Notes: generated by a model from the sequence alone, not told the origin. A stretch of DNA of 64,000 nt from Multifurca ochricompacta (GCA_022496185.1 WTXG01000022.1:124001-188000), one strand, 5' to 3'. Counted from the stretch's first letter, positions 21,336 through 33,162 are shown. Numbers and translations are program-made.

Positions 21336-21730
21336 TAGTGATGTTCTGGCCCGGCTTGGCCCAAAAGCTGCAGCTTTGGCTTGGCCTGAGGCGGCTCCAG
21401 CTTTCCTGAAGTCTGGGCCAAGCCAAAGCTGCCACAGACAGCTTGACCCAAGCTGTGGCTTTTGGCAGAGAAACTTTTATGACATATAACCAGTAGTTAT
21501 AGTTCAGCTAATCCAAATCTGACTTAGTGTGTTACATATTGCAAAGCTATATTGAAGAAAAAGTTTGAAATGCCGCAATAAACATGATCACATGACCCAA
21601 ATCAACCACTTTGTGATCAGATTTCTACTGATTTTGACAATTGCTATTGCACTTGTATGTGCTGTTGAAAGCTGCAGCTGAGCTGGTGGCTTTGGCTTTT
21701 AGTTTCTCTGAGCCAGGCCAAAGCCCTTGC

Positions 21731-23161
21731 TAGTGATTGGCAGGGGTAACCCTGGGGTATCCTTGTTGGTACCCGTACCTGTACCTGTACCTGTCACTAT
21801 GGGTACGGGTAACCCGCGGGTTACCCGCGGGTCACCCGTGAAAACGTGTGCAAGTTCTTTACTTGCATCGCGCATTTCAGATACCTGGCCCGGGCCTTCC
21901 CGGACCAAGAAGATACACAACACGTTCATTTGTGGCTGCTTAAGATCCCTCAATGACTCTTATTTTATGTTCAGAAGATTAAGATAATTCATTATTCCAT
22001 TTTTATTTTATTATTCTGCTTTCAATTTTATACAAGCACAACTAAAATACAGTATACAGAGATGATTAGATAGGATGTTATAGAACATTGGTGAAAAGCC
22101 TGTCAGATAACCACACAGAGTGCAAAATAATTTGATGAACACATAGCAATTTGCAGGGGTAACCCCTGGATAATTGTTTTGATACCTGGGTTACCCATAA
22201 AATGAAACACATGCAAGTTCTTTACTTGCATTGCGCATTTCAGACATCTGGCCCAGGACATCCCGGTCAAGGAGATATGCACTTGGACACAATGCGTTCA
22301 TTTATGGCTACTCAAGATCCCTCAAAAATTCCTGTTTTATGTTCATAAGATTAAGATAATTTATTATTCCATTTTTATTTTATTATTCTGCTTTCAATTT
22401 TATACGAGCGTGACTGTTCTTTGCGTTTCTGCGCATTTCGGATAAATGGCCTGGGCCATCCCGGTCAAGGAGATAAGCACTTGGACACAACGCGTTCATT
22501 TATGGCTACTCAAGATCCCTCAAATATTGTTGGTTTATGTTCAGAAGATTGAAAGGATCCTTTATTTACATTATTATTTTATTATTCTGGTTTCATTTCA
22601 TACAAGCGCGACTGTCCTGGTGCGTTTAAGTCAACCTTCCTTAATAGGAAGGAGGTCAGACCACCATGCAATGCAATGTAGTCGCTGCCCCATGCAGCTT
22701 GTAGATACATGTGGGCCTTGTTTCAGTAAACTAATTTGATAATTAGATTATATTATAGTCTAAAGTAGTCTAGAGAGTATTTTAGATAGTGCCAGACCGG
22801 CAGAATTGGTTGCGCATTGATAAAACAGGTGCATCATGATTTTCAAGAAGTGGATCACTGATAACACTTTTATTTTACATCGCACCGTTGATCTGCTTTG
22901 ATATTTCATATGATAATACTAGAACATATTTAAAGATAACCTATAGCATACATCAGACGAGATCTTTTATTTTTGTGGCTGCAGATGTGTTTTATCTTAG
23001 AATTTCTACTGATCTTGTCAATGCATGATTGGCGCCTATACCTGCCAAACCCGCCGTGCGGGTACAGGTTTCCATGGGTTGGGAGCCGTATACCCGTACC
23101 CGTACCTGGCAAAACCCGTGGCGCTTACCCGTGCGGGTATGAAAACCCTTGACAATCACTA
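21731..23161 (+). mobile_element. D, 1431-bp hAT-like element inside C-left
   Basis: TAGTGATTGGCAGGGG..CCTTGACAATCACTA, with 8-bp duplication GCCCTTGC at 21723-21730 and 23162-23169. Both ends carry clustered GGGTA/TACCC subterminal repeats; the interior holds three diverged direct repeats with the motif GCAAGTTCTTTACTTGC or related sequences. No transposase. Confidence 0.88.
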
Positions 23162-23250
23162 GCCCTTGCTGGGCTGTCACAACAGCCTGGCTTGGCCTGG
23201 CCCAAACAGGCCCGGCTTGGCCCAGCTTCCGGCTTTGAGCTGGGCCAGGC

Positions 23251-24681
23251 TAGTGATTGTCAAGGGTTTTCATACCTGTGCGGGTAAGCGCCACAGGTTT
23301 TGCCGGGTACGGGTACAGGTATACGGCTCCCAACCTGTGGAAACCCGTACCTGTGTGGCGGGTTTGGCGGGTATAGGCGCCAATCATGCATTGACAAGAT
23401 CAGTAGAAATTCTAAGATAAAACACATCTGCAGCCACAAAAATAAAAGATCTCGTCTGATGTATGCTATAGGTTATCTTTAAATATGTTCTAGTATTATC
23501 ATATGAAATATCAAAGCAGATCAACGGTGCGATGTAAAATAAAAGTGTTATCAGTGATCCACTTCTTGAAAATCATGATGCACCTGTTTTATCAACGCGC
23601 AACCAATTCTGCCAGTCTGGCACTATCTAAAATACTCTCTAGACTACTTTAGACTATAATATAATCAAATTATTAAATTGATTTACTGAAACAAGGCCCA
23701 CGTGTATCTACAAGCTGCATGGGGCAGTGACTACATTGCATCACATGGTGGTCTGACCTCCTTCCTATTAAGGAAGGTTGACTTAAACGCACCAGGACAG
23801 TCGCACTTGTATGAAATGAAACCAGAATAATAAAATAATAATGTAAATAAAGGATCCTTTTAATCTTCTGAACATAAACCAACAATATTTGAGGGATCTT
23901 GAGTAGCCATAAATGAACATGTTGTGTCCAAGTGCTTATCTCCTTGACCGGGATGGCCCAGGCCATTTATCCGAAATGCACAGAAACTCAAAGAACAGTC
24001 ACGCTCGTATAAAATTGAAAGCAGAATAATAAAATAAAAATGGAATAATAAATTATCTTAATCTTATGAACATAAAATAGGAATCTTTGAGGGACCTTGA
24101 GTAGCCATAAATGAACGCGTTGTGTCCAAGTGCATATCTCCTTGACCGGGATGTCCCAGGCTGGATGTCCGAAATGCGCGATGCAAGTAAAGAACTTGCA
24201 TGCATTTCATTTCATGGGTAACCCAGGTATCAAAACAATTATCCAGGGGTTACCCCTGCAAATTGCTATGTGTTCATCAAATTATTTTGCATTCTGTGTG
24301 GTTATCTGACAGGCTTTTCATCAATGTTCTATAACATCCTATCTAATCATCTCTGTATACTGTATTTTAGTTGTGCTTGTATAAAATTGAAAGCAGAATA
24401 ATAAAATAAAAATGGAATAATGAATTATCTTAATCTTCTGAACATAAAATAAGAGTCATTGAGGGATCTTAAGCAGCCACAAATGAACACATTGTGTATC
24501 TTCTTGGTCCGGGAAGGCCTGGGCCGGGTATCCGAAATGTGCGATGCAAGTAAAGAACTTGCATGCATTTTCATGGGTGACTCATGGGTAACCCGTGGGT
24601 TACCCATACCTGTAGTGACAGGTACAGGTACGGGTACAGGTACCAATGAGGATACCCCAGGGTTACCCCTGCCAATCACTA
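23251..24681 (-). mobile_element. D', inverted 1431-bp hAT-like element inside C-left
   Basis: Same length as D and inverted relative to it, with 8-bp duplication GGCCAGGC at 23243-23250 and 24682-24689. D and D' lie only 89 bases apart, giving a 3-kb inverted repeat. Confidence 0.88.
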
Positions 24682-24694
24682 GGCCAGGCACATC

Positions 24695-25171
24695 TAGTGA
24701 TGTGCCTGGCCCGGCTCAAAGCCGGAAGCCGGGCCAAGCCAGGCCATTGTGATGGCCCAGCAAGGGCTTTGGCCCGGCTCAGAGAAGCTAAAAGCCAAAG
24801 CCGCCGGCTCAGGCCGCGGCTTTCAACAGCACATACAAGTGCAATAGCAATCATCAAAATCAGTACAAATCTGATCACAAAGTGGTTGATTTGGGTCACG
24901 TGATCATGTTTATCGCGGCATTTCAAACTTTTTCTTCGATATAGCTTTGCAATATGTAACACACTAAGTCATATTTGGATTAGCTGAACTATAACTACTA
25001 GTTATATGTCATAAAATTTTCTCTGCCAAAAGCCGCGGCTTGGGCCAAGCCGGGCCAGGGCCAAGCCGTCTGTGGCGGCTTTGGCTCGGCCCAGACTTCA
25101 GGAAAGCCAGAGCCACCTCAGGCCAAGCCAAAGCCACGGCTTTTGGGCCAAGCCGGGCCAGAACATCACTA
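24695..25171 (-). mobile_element. C-right, 477-bp C element inserted in the C-left terminus
   Basis: TAGTGATGTGCCTGG..CCAGAACATCACTA, with 8-bp duplication GGCACATC at 24687-24694 and 25172-25179. It lacks one 25-bp internal direct-repeat unit present in the 502-bp copies at 33163 and 33714. Confidence 0.88.
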
Positions 25172-25191
25172 GGCACATCACTATAATCAAC

Positions 25192-25356
25192 TAAGGTATC
25201 AAGGTATTCACAGGAAAGTAAAACACAGTCCAAGTGCTGCTGCACAGCACACAACTTGCTTATCAGTACCACACACTTAGTGATTGATCCGAGTTGACCA
25301 TTGATCCGTTTCCGACATCGCCTGCGTAGCAGGTGGCGAGGGGAGGGGTTAGGAGG
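25192..25356. other. Non-coding sequence with a GC-rich motif shared with the Crinkler upstream region
   Basis: No ORF of note. Bases 25312-25356 (CGCCTGCGTAGCAGGTGG..GGTTAGGAGG) match 32215-32250 upstream of the Crinkler gene; the match resumes beyond the inserted LTR at 25871-25890. CCTGCGTAGCAGG is a perfect hairpin. Confidence 0.5.
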
Positions 25357-25865
25357 TGTTGACACAGGACGTGTCTGGAGATGCTTCAGGCATCTAAGGT
25401 TCGCTTCAGCTGTAGATTAGATTAGATTAGATTTCGGAGTATCGGACTTTTTATGTTATCTTTATTACATTTCTTTCTCTCCTTACTCAGCTGATTAGTG
25501 ATGGACTTAGTAATGTGCAGTAAGCATGTGATATCTCCATGGCCAATGGCCTTTATCCCTCTCTGTTTATTGTCTGGCACCTGTGGACTTATTCCCAGTG
25601 CACACAGACCATTTCCCCTGGCCCCCATGGGTATATAAGGGTGTCTGTTTCATCTCTTTCACTTCAGAGTTTCTTCAACCTCTGAAGTGTAAGTCTTACT
25701 ATACTTTCTACTTTCCTTTGACTAACGTCTCTTGTAGATACTTGTCTTTCTAGGTCAGTAGTATAGTTAATACAGAGTTTCTTCAACCTCTGAAGTATAC
25801 TTGTCTTTCTAGCCTAAACTGCTACTAACCACAGTCAGTATAACCAGCAGCATGATTGTTTGACA
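25357..25865 (+). repeat. Copia-type solo LTR
   Basis: 509 bp, TGTTGACAC..GTTTGACA, flanked by the 5-bp duplication GGAGG (25352-25356 and 25866-25870). Its body resembles the Copia-A LTR at 33702-34717 in reverse orientation. A TATA box (GTATATAAGG, about 25631) and an internal CTTCAGAGTTTCTTCAACCT repeat (about 25662 and 25774) are present. It points towards the RING-type gene that starts 130 bases downstream. Confidence 0.88.
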
Positions 25866-25997
25866 GGAGGTGTTTTTAGTCACATAAACCTTCATGATTA
25901 ACTTACAAAACCCTTCATGTGACAGATTGAGTTTATATATACGAAACACTGACTCTCATGGTGGCAGTTACTTCAAATCACTGATTGTGTCTGTGCA

Positions 25998-28885
25998 ATG
26001 CGATTGGCATTGCAGTTGGGGAAAAGTAACAGGCCAAATCATGGTGTGCCCACCAACAATGCAATCCCCAGCTCCTTGCCACTATGGGTGAGAACCAACC
26101 GCTTTTTGTATTCCCCCTCCATGCAAAAAGTTACCTACGAAACTGACGACAGCCTAACCCTTCTATCTCATGGTTTCAGCAACGACACTTCGACCCAAAT
26201 ATGACCTTCGACGAAGCCATCGCTGCAACAGCAAGGGGGTCCCCCACCTCTTTCACCCGCAGATCCCACAACTACCCATTCATCCTCTCCAGACGGGTAA
26301 CAGCCAGTCCCTATCCTCATACCCCCCTACCCCGCTTCCAGAATCAACCTGTAGACATCCGGACGGCTCCCGATCCTTCGTCTTCCGAGTCGCTGCGATA
26401 CAGTACACAAGCAGAATACGACTCGGGCTCCGATGATGGAGACCTGGAAGTCATCTCCTCTAGCGATGTAGCATCATCGCCATCGACTAGTGCATGGGCA
26501 CAAGATCATTCCAGACTCCCGATTCACGAGAGATCGCAACTTGAATCAGGGACTGCGCCATCGTAAGCGTCGGCTCTTGCTGTGCGCTCATCACCTTCGC
26601 AGTTGACTTTGACACACCACCTCGGTGAAACATTGCAGAATGGCGGGGATGATTCACAGGCCGATAATCCCGTGTTTGGTCCACGCAATTCAATTCCTTC
26701 GCCTGTGCCACCCTAAACGCCTGTCAGGTTTTCTCAAGTCAAGGGGTAATCATCCTGCGTCAGCACGCTCCACTCCGACACATGTAGCGGCTTCTCAGAT
26801 GTCCCTGCCTCTGCATTTTCTCAATTTGCCCAGCAAGCCCCAGTAAGCCTCATCGCGCGGACGGCCTCATTTCACGCAAGTTATTGGACAGAAATATTGA
26901 CCCGCAGTTCGAACGGCACTCGAAGCCTTTCGAAACATGGGATATGCTCAGCGATGTCGAGCGCGAATTTCCCACTCCTAACTCGGGTCATCGTACACAC
27001 TCGGTTCCTGACCATTTCCCAGGCACACCTGGGTCGTCGGACGCCGCGGCGCGAGGGTGCGCGCCCGAAACGCCATTCGATGCTGAATGACCCAGTCTTA
27101 CCTCCCCCACTGTTGCTCACTTCAGTAACTCAGTGACATGGGAATATACATACAGAGCTTCGCGAAGCCGCCGTACTTGCTTCCGCCTAGCGACAGCTAA
27201 CAGCTTCTGTGGTTTCGGCGACCGTCACCCCCTTCACCTTCCCAGAGACTGCCAGCACAGCCCCTGCAAGCGCTATTGAAGCCCCCAGTAGCTACTGACA
27301 ACCCTACGCGAGGCCGTGGTTTGCGCGCCACTTCCTCTATGATCTGGGCCCCTGGTCGACGGTTCTCACCGGTTCCATCTCCCACCCGTTCAGCGACAAC
27401 CCCCACGTCTCCATCTATGGTCTCACTGCAGTCTGGTATGACCAATATCGACTACGGCGTGGGCACCCCTGTAACTCCGGTGGCTCATGGTAATCAGGAA
27501 AGCATCGCTTGTACAGGAAGACGAGGAAGAGCAGTTTGTGACACCGCCAGGGAGCCCTGGCGGCAACCTAACCCGATTACCCCTTACAACTATAAGTAGC
27601 AGGCGCCCCTCCCCTGTGCGCCACGAAGGCCGTATTGGAGTTACCGTTCGCGATGATGGCCCCGTACCACTTGGGAGTCCCACGCTCTCTGAAGCAAACG
27701 CACGAATCGCGCGCACGCCTGCCATACCACCGTGGCCATCCGTTGGCGCGCTACACGCATTCGCATTGCCAAACACCAGTCCACTTGCGAATCAATCATT
27801 TGAAGGACTGGCCACCTCAACTGTGGATCCCCGAAGAAGGGATACCGTCGTGTCTATCGGTGACACAGAGTCGATGATGAATCTGATCACTAAACAACAC
27901 CATTACTCCGGCCGTCCACTCTCTCACCCACCCAGCGTCTCTCAAATTGGTCCGGTGCGGCCCGTTCTGCTTGATTTGTTCCTTGCGGGAAATGTTCAGG
28001 CAGGCTTGCCCCCTTACGAAGCGATGGAACCTGACAAGCAGCGAAGCCCTCACAGCCTATCCTCCTTTCAACATAAGCAAGTCTCGCGTGCTATCTATCT
28101 CCCACCCTCACCGCTTGTCAATCAACCTGGCGAGTGTACTCCACCACGTCCACCGCCACCCGCGCTACATGGCACGCTCGATGACGACGCATCAGAGCCA
28201 TCCTCTCCCGGGAGCACGTACGATATGTCGCTGTCTACACCATCCGCTTCACAGCACGAGTTTGCAAACTTCGACTTCCCCCAACGCGACAGGACGACGG
28301 GAATGGGATTGTCATGGACAACAACAACCGCGAGGCGCGCCATCTCTCCACTGCTCTGCCATTGTACGGCATTGCTGACCCTCGTTCGTCCGCCATCACA
28401 AAATGTGCTTCTGGCGCAGGGGTCGATTGCTGGCATGAGCCCCGCGCGTCTGCTCCGGCCGTCCTCGCTACCGCCGCCAATGACGAGGACGGCGACAGCG
28501 GCGGCGATGATGATGATGTTGACCGCGACGACAACGACATCGACATCGACGACGGTGATGGCGTCAGTGGCAGGTGGTGCGCAATACAGCGTGAACGGCG
28601 CGCCATTAGGTCACATCGAGGTGGTTCGCCGACGGGTCACTCGCAATGGGCGGGTGAAGCTCAAGCTGGTTTTACTCGGCGCGACCGTGGACCGGTGTGT
28701 GATATGTATGACGCAGTTCCGCGACCGCGAGAGCGCGGGGTTAGGAACGAGGTGCCAGCATGCGTGGGTTCTAATAACCTTCAACCTTTTTATTTATTCA
28801 GCTGCGGTTCACTGAGGAGGGAAAGGTGCAGGCGGGCAGCTGGCTCGCCCGCACGTGTTCGATGTGCAGGACGCCGTTCGATTAA
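25998..28885 (+). pseudogene. Decayed RING-type zinc-finger gene
   Basis: Exon 1 25998-26087 (MRLALQLGKSNRPNHG..), intron 26088-26179 (GTGAGA..TTTCAG), exon 2 from 26180 (QRHFDPNMTFDEAIAATA). After SGTAPS at 26564 a possible donor GTAAGC follows. Coding-like serine/proline-rich sequence then continues to 28780 but shifts frame several times (near 26700, 27090, 27480, 28300, 28560) and has in-frame stops. Near the end CVICMTQFRDRESAGLGTRCQH (28700-28765) is the first half of a RING. After an intron with donor TGG^GTTCTA and acceptor TTCAG, TCSMCRTPFD and TAA 28883 give the last cysteine pair. The middle His/Cys pair is missing. RING proteins usually act as E3 ubiquitin ligases; this copy is probably not functional. 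Confidence 0.55.
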
Positions 28886-29896
28886 ATCAAGGTTCCGAAG
28901 TAAAAAAAAATAAGAATTTCCTTATCTCTTTTTTTCTTCAGTTTGTCACTACAATTGGAGAAACGTTGTGGGGGGAAGGGGAGGGAACGTGGTAGGGGTG
29001 CGGGAGTGTGTGGTAAAACCTGGAACTAGATCGATATATCAATCAATGATCGTGCTCTCAACCTCCTACTCCCCCCCCCCTTTCCCCCTTAAACTCCCCT
29101 CTCAACTCGCCCCTTCGTTCGCACACTCTACCTCTAAATAAGAGGCAACCTGGCGAATTAGGATTGTTTTTTCTTGAATTTTCAGTCGATATAATCAGCG
29201 TTTTTTTATTTATTTTCCAGTGTTGAATTAGTACTTGAAGGTCACCACATGAATTGAATGGTCGCGTCGATTCAACCTCGGGCGTCCGTGTCGCGTGCAG
29301 GCCCAGTAGGATGATGGATAAGGAGTGCGTGCTTTGTTACCCTAATACCACTCGGAGGGCTCCGAGGACTCGACGAGTGCGGGCCACCCAAAATGATGCG
29401 CCGACGTGCGTGTCGTTTCGTACAGACGTGTAACGTGCCAGCCACACTCGTCCTTTGATTTCAACCCTCGTTTTCGATCTGAATAATCTTCTAGTCTTTG
29501 TTCTCCCCCCTCTGCTCCGCTCCCTTTTGTACATCATCTACACAATATATATCGCCATTGCATTCATCATTGTACCTCCCGATAAAAATAAAATTTGTCT
29601 TATTGGATCCGTATTGATACACTTTTGTTTGACCAACAGCGCTATTGAGATAAGCGCTAACGAGGCCCATACAGCTACGTCGTGATTCGCTATTCCTAAG
29701 GAAGGAAGTAAACGAAAAGGTATACGAACGACGTCTCCATAAAGGTCAGCTCAATCTTCGTCCATCTAAAGTGGAAGTCATCAACACATGGGCAATATCA
29801 ATCATATAATTAGAAAACCCATTCCGTACCTTCATTTCATCAGGGTTTTCAGGTGTTTCGTCCGCCTCAAAGTCCCTCATCATCTATCATTTTTCT
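28886..29896. other. Intergenic region between RING-type pseudogene and Crinkler gene
   Basis: About 1 kb with a long C run near 29072-29082 and T-rich stretches, but no convincing ORF, tRNA or repeat. As the two flanking genes converge, it should hold both transcription ends. Confidence 0.5.
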
Positions 29897-32037
29897 TCAA
29901 TCAGTCTCAATGAGCACATATAGCCGACTACCACATACCCAGGATTCTTTCCGCTCTTCCTCACTCTGAATCCGACAAAAATCATTAACATCAAGAACAG
30001 CAGAATATATGGGAATGTTAATGTCCCCGTCGAGTTCAAGATCTCTTTCCGTCCATGTTGTCAGTAAACTTGCTGCATTCTTCGCCCTGTCCGTGACGAA
30101 CACATGGCACCACTTCCGAAACATTTGAAATCCCTTCGGAAATTTATTGACAATTTGAAGAAAGCCCGTGGACTTCACGCTATGCTTGGAAGCGATGGTC
30201 ACCTGGATTGTAATTATATGATTATCCGTGATGATCATGGCATCGACGGAAGGAAATGCTTTCGACACGGGAATTACACAGAATGGTGTCTCGCGGTCAT
30301 TTAGGTCCCCGAGGTCATGTTGTTCCTTGGAAGATAACATACAACAACCCTGGCACATTGGGATAGTCAGCTGCGGCGAAGCTGATTGCGCGGGAGTGCG
30401 ACTCGATTCTGAATTGGCGCAGAGCCACGCTAGGACTATCGTCTCGAACATGTAGCCCGCCGAGCCTTTGAACCACAGATGGTTGCTGACCATGTTGTAA
30501 AATCTGATCTGGTGCAGCACGTCCTGTGCGGCCATCGCATCGTAAACAAAATGATTCAGGTAACGTGTTTCAATTCATCCAATTGCACTTGATCTCTCCT
30601 CGGAAGGGAGACCTTTAGGATGGATTGTAAAAAGTGTATGAGAGATCGACATTGCGCGAACTTTGTCTAGGCGGGTAAATTCGTCGAAATGTTTAGCAAA
30701 GTGGAGGGCAGCATCTTTTACACGGTCCGTATGTTCACAAATCTCCTCGGGATTCGTCATCAAATTCACCATGATGCGCGCAGAGGGTCCCCATTTTTTC
30801 CAATGGTCCTTGATGAGCGGGACACTGAAACCATGTATCATGCTGTGAAAAAGCTCAAGGACAAATAAAGCCTGGAATCATCAACTGAACCCACCCGAGC
30901 ACGACTAATTCAGTCAGAGTGAAACAGTCCATCACATAGATAGGTGCGTGATACTCCTTACTCCATGCCTTGTACCGGCGCTGATCCGGAGAGCTTGTTT
31001 GTACGATGAATGCATCATGCTTCTTGGAAGCTCTTAGGAAGCTGTGGCAAGGAAGGGGATTCTCCGCATTGGAATCGGCAAGAGCCAACGTTTCGTCTGG
31101 AAGTTTAATGGACACGTGGCTATAGACTTCGGGACCAGAGTCCGTGAACAGGACGAAACACTCGGGGACAATTTGCAAAGCCGTAGGCCTGCCATCGCTT
31201 AGACAGTAGAACAGAAGATAGAGTAAGAAGCAAGTTTTTCCTGAGTTAATCTGTAAGATGAGACGTTCATCATCGGTAACAACCACGTACCGAGTCCTGG
31301 ATGACCAGTGATAACGATCCCGCCAATGTTATTTTTCCGACGGGTTCTCGACTTTCCCTTTATCTCTTCAAAAGCAATGCTGTACTCATCGCGAAATAGA
31401 AGTGTCTTCTCATCATAGCCGAAATTCTCTACTTGAAAATTGGACAGTTGGACTTGGGGAACATATGTATACGTCTTTTTCAAGTCAGGGGCATTTATGG
31501 TTGGGAATATTTGACCGAGTGGCTTCTTCCATAAGGTTTTATGTAGACGCATGGCCGTCTCATAAATGTCTTCGATAACCTTGTCACTCAATTTGACATT
31601 CTGCCCCTTCTCGGGACTTTCGACCACTGGATTATTGTCAAACATGTGTGGCAATCCGATAATGATCGAAGCTTACATGGAACTTGCACGATGAGATGCA
31701 AGTAATCGTCATCTGGGCTGTGATCCCAGTGCCTGGATAGACGTGTAGTAGGATAAAGAAGCTCAACATTCCCAACTCTATTATTCTGGTCGGAGGGAAA
31801 TTCGATGGCCGCGGAGATCGTACTGCTAGGAAGATTAGTGCGCTGGAGTGTCGACAACGTCCAGACAATAAGTCGATCTGCCGCAAGGTGGTCTAGTTCA
31901 GGGGCCTTCTTAACTTTGATGGCGTCGTTAATGTCTGGAACATGGCCACCTGATTGGACTTCAACCTTGAAGACGTTCCCAATAGGATCTTTTTGGTTAT
32001 CGATAGCGAGACAAAACAGGGTGAGTGTTGTGGCCAT
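29897..32037 (-). CDS. Crinkler (CRN)-like protein with P-loop and PD-(D/E)xK-like nuclease region
   Basis: ATG at 32037. Introns, all GT..AG with the frame kept: 31627-31676 (50 bp), 31241-31290 (50 bp) and 30843-30894 (52 bp). N-terminus MATTLTLFCLAIDNQKDPIG..IKVKKAPELDHLAADRLIVW is the ubiquitin-like Crinkler header. The second intron splits a Walker A motif, GHPGLGKT. The C-terminal region (29897-30535) has GYMFETIVLAW, then AFPSVDAMIITDNHIITIQVT and HSVKSTGF, matching the restriction-endonuclease-like module of Crinklers with Gln in place of the usual Glu. Crinklers are nuclear-acting effectors or defence proteins in fungi and oomycetes; the role here is unknown. One in-frame TGA at 30575-30577 (IG*IETRYLNHF) interrupts an otherwise open frame; it may be a CGA to TGA mutation or hide in an unrecognised intron. 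Confidence 0.75.
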
Positions 32038-32214
32038 GGCGGTTTGGGAGAAAGAGAAAGAGAAAGGAAGTCTGAGTCTGAGTCAGCGGAGCTCCATTTA
32101 AACCGTGGCCGTGAGATAATTTGTTTCCACTTGTGACCACTCCTCGTACAGCAGTCAGTCAATGTGAATTTTTGCTGCTCCGCTCACTCAACTCTTGTTG
32201 CGTCTCCCAGGTTT

Positions 32215-32270
32215 CGCCTGCGTGGCGGGTGGGGAAGGGAGAGGTTAGGGGGTGTCTTAGTCGCATACAC
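32215..32270 (+). repeat. GC-rich motif upstream of the Crinkler gene, second copy near 25312
   Basis: CGCCTGCGTGGCGGGTGG..GGTTAGG, then GTGTCTTAGTCGCATA, is collinear with 25312-25356 plus 25871-25890 on the same strand. It lies about 180 bases before the Crinkler start. Could be a duplicated promoter block or a dispersed repeat. Confidence 0.5.
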
Positions 32271-33162
32271 CTTCGCCGATCCACTCAAACTGTTACGATA
32301 ACGCAAGTGGACACGATCAAATGCCCTCAAGTTCCGTTCGGGGGACTCTCTTAGAATAAATATCAAGCAAGTTTGAGAGGCAGCTCAGCATCTGCGCAGT
32401 GCCTTGCCATGTGGCGCAAGGCACTCAATCAAATATTCACAACACAAGTCTCTTCAGCTTGCGTCTACGTGATCTCGGCTACGTCTAAGTCAGTTGTGCA
32501 CCATCAAAATAAGACAGACAGACCCAGATCCAAAAACACAGTTGCAATTCTAGTACAACTTTGAGCTATCTTCTATCGACCGAACGGTACAAAAAAACCC
32601 TATCCTTTGCAATGCAGATCTAACGGTCCATTGATTAACATCCCAGTGGATACCCACCTTTAGGAGGGTGACTTTCTGTGACTTATCTGGGCCTCAAGGA
32701 ACTGATGGTGCCCTTCAAAGTAAAGATACAAAAACAGGTGATGTTTCCCTTGTCCTTGTCTTATTTCCTGATTCCTGACATGACGACGCTCAATGGAGTT
32801 GAAGGTAGGGCTGCACACTGTACTTGTACCTCACAGTATGGACAGGTCTGTGTTGAACCAAGATACCAGTACAGAGGCTCCGGGATAGTGGTATGACATG
32901 ATTGTGATCACACGTAGATAACGCAAGTAAGAACGCATTCATAATTAGCTAGATTACTTAGAATATACATCTAAGATTGGGCATGTGATCAAATCACATC
33001 AATAATGAGATAACACACTCGTATAATTAAGTAGCCGATATAGTACATTAAATTGTATATAAACTACTGTATAACTGCTATAGATTAAGCAGTTGCTATT
33101 AGTGTTCGCTACGGGTAGGTGCAACCCGCTGGGTATGTGGTCAGGGTACATGCGGGTATGGG
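32271..33162. other. Repeat-derived region (element F remnant), no gene
   Basis: No credible ORF. From about 32808 (TAGGGCTGCACACTG..) the sequence looks like the end of a TAGGG-type hAT-like element. 32893-33050 resembles the D4 insert at 20322-20500 and contains one copy of the TTAGATxxxTAGAATATACATCTAAG unit that is tandemly repeated at 45911-46591. At 33095 a further TAGTGTTCGCTACGGG terminus begins. Confidence 0.45.

Larger units (their letters stand above)
21336..25183 (+). mobile_element. C-left, hAT-like element hosting three later insertions
   Basis: A copy of the 502-bp C family (TAGTGATGTTC..CACATCACTA) opened by three insertions. Its pieces are 21336-21730, 23170-23250, 24690-24694 and 25180-25183. 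Target duplication TAATCAAC at 21328-21335 and 25184-25191. GC-rich internal repeats of GGCCCGGCTTGGCC type. Non-coding. Confidence 0.85.

Noticed and set aside
21699..21987. ORFs across D element ends (also at 10308-10588 and 24425-24752)
   Set aside because: Open on both strands across GGGTA-type subterminal repeats and absent outside the family; not genes.
24663..24962. GC-rich ORFs across C elements (also at 33372-33665 and 33923-34216)
   Set aside because: They follow the repeat wherever it occurs and their protein mirrors GGCC/GGCTT repeats on both strands; no domain. Chance ORFs in a MITE.
28314..28913. Separate Asp-rich gene of 199 codons
   Set aside because: Its first half is the continuation of the RING-type gene after a frameshift and its second half reads the RING exon in a wrong frame.
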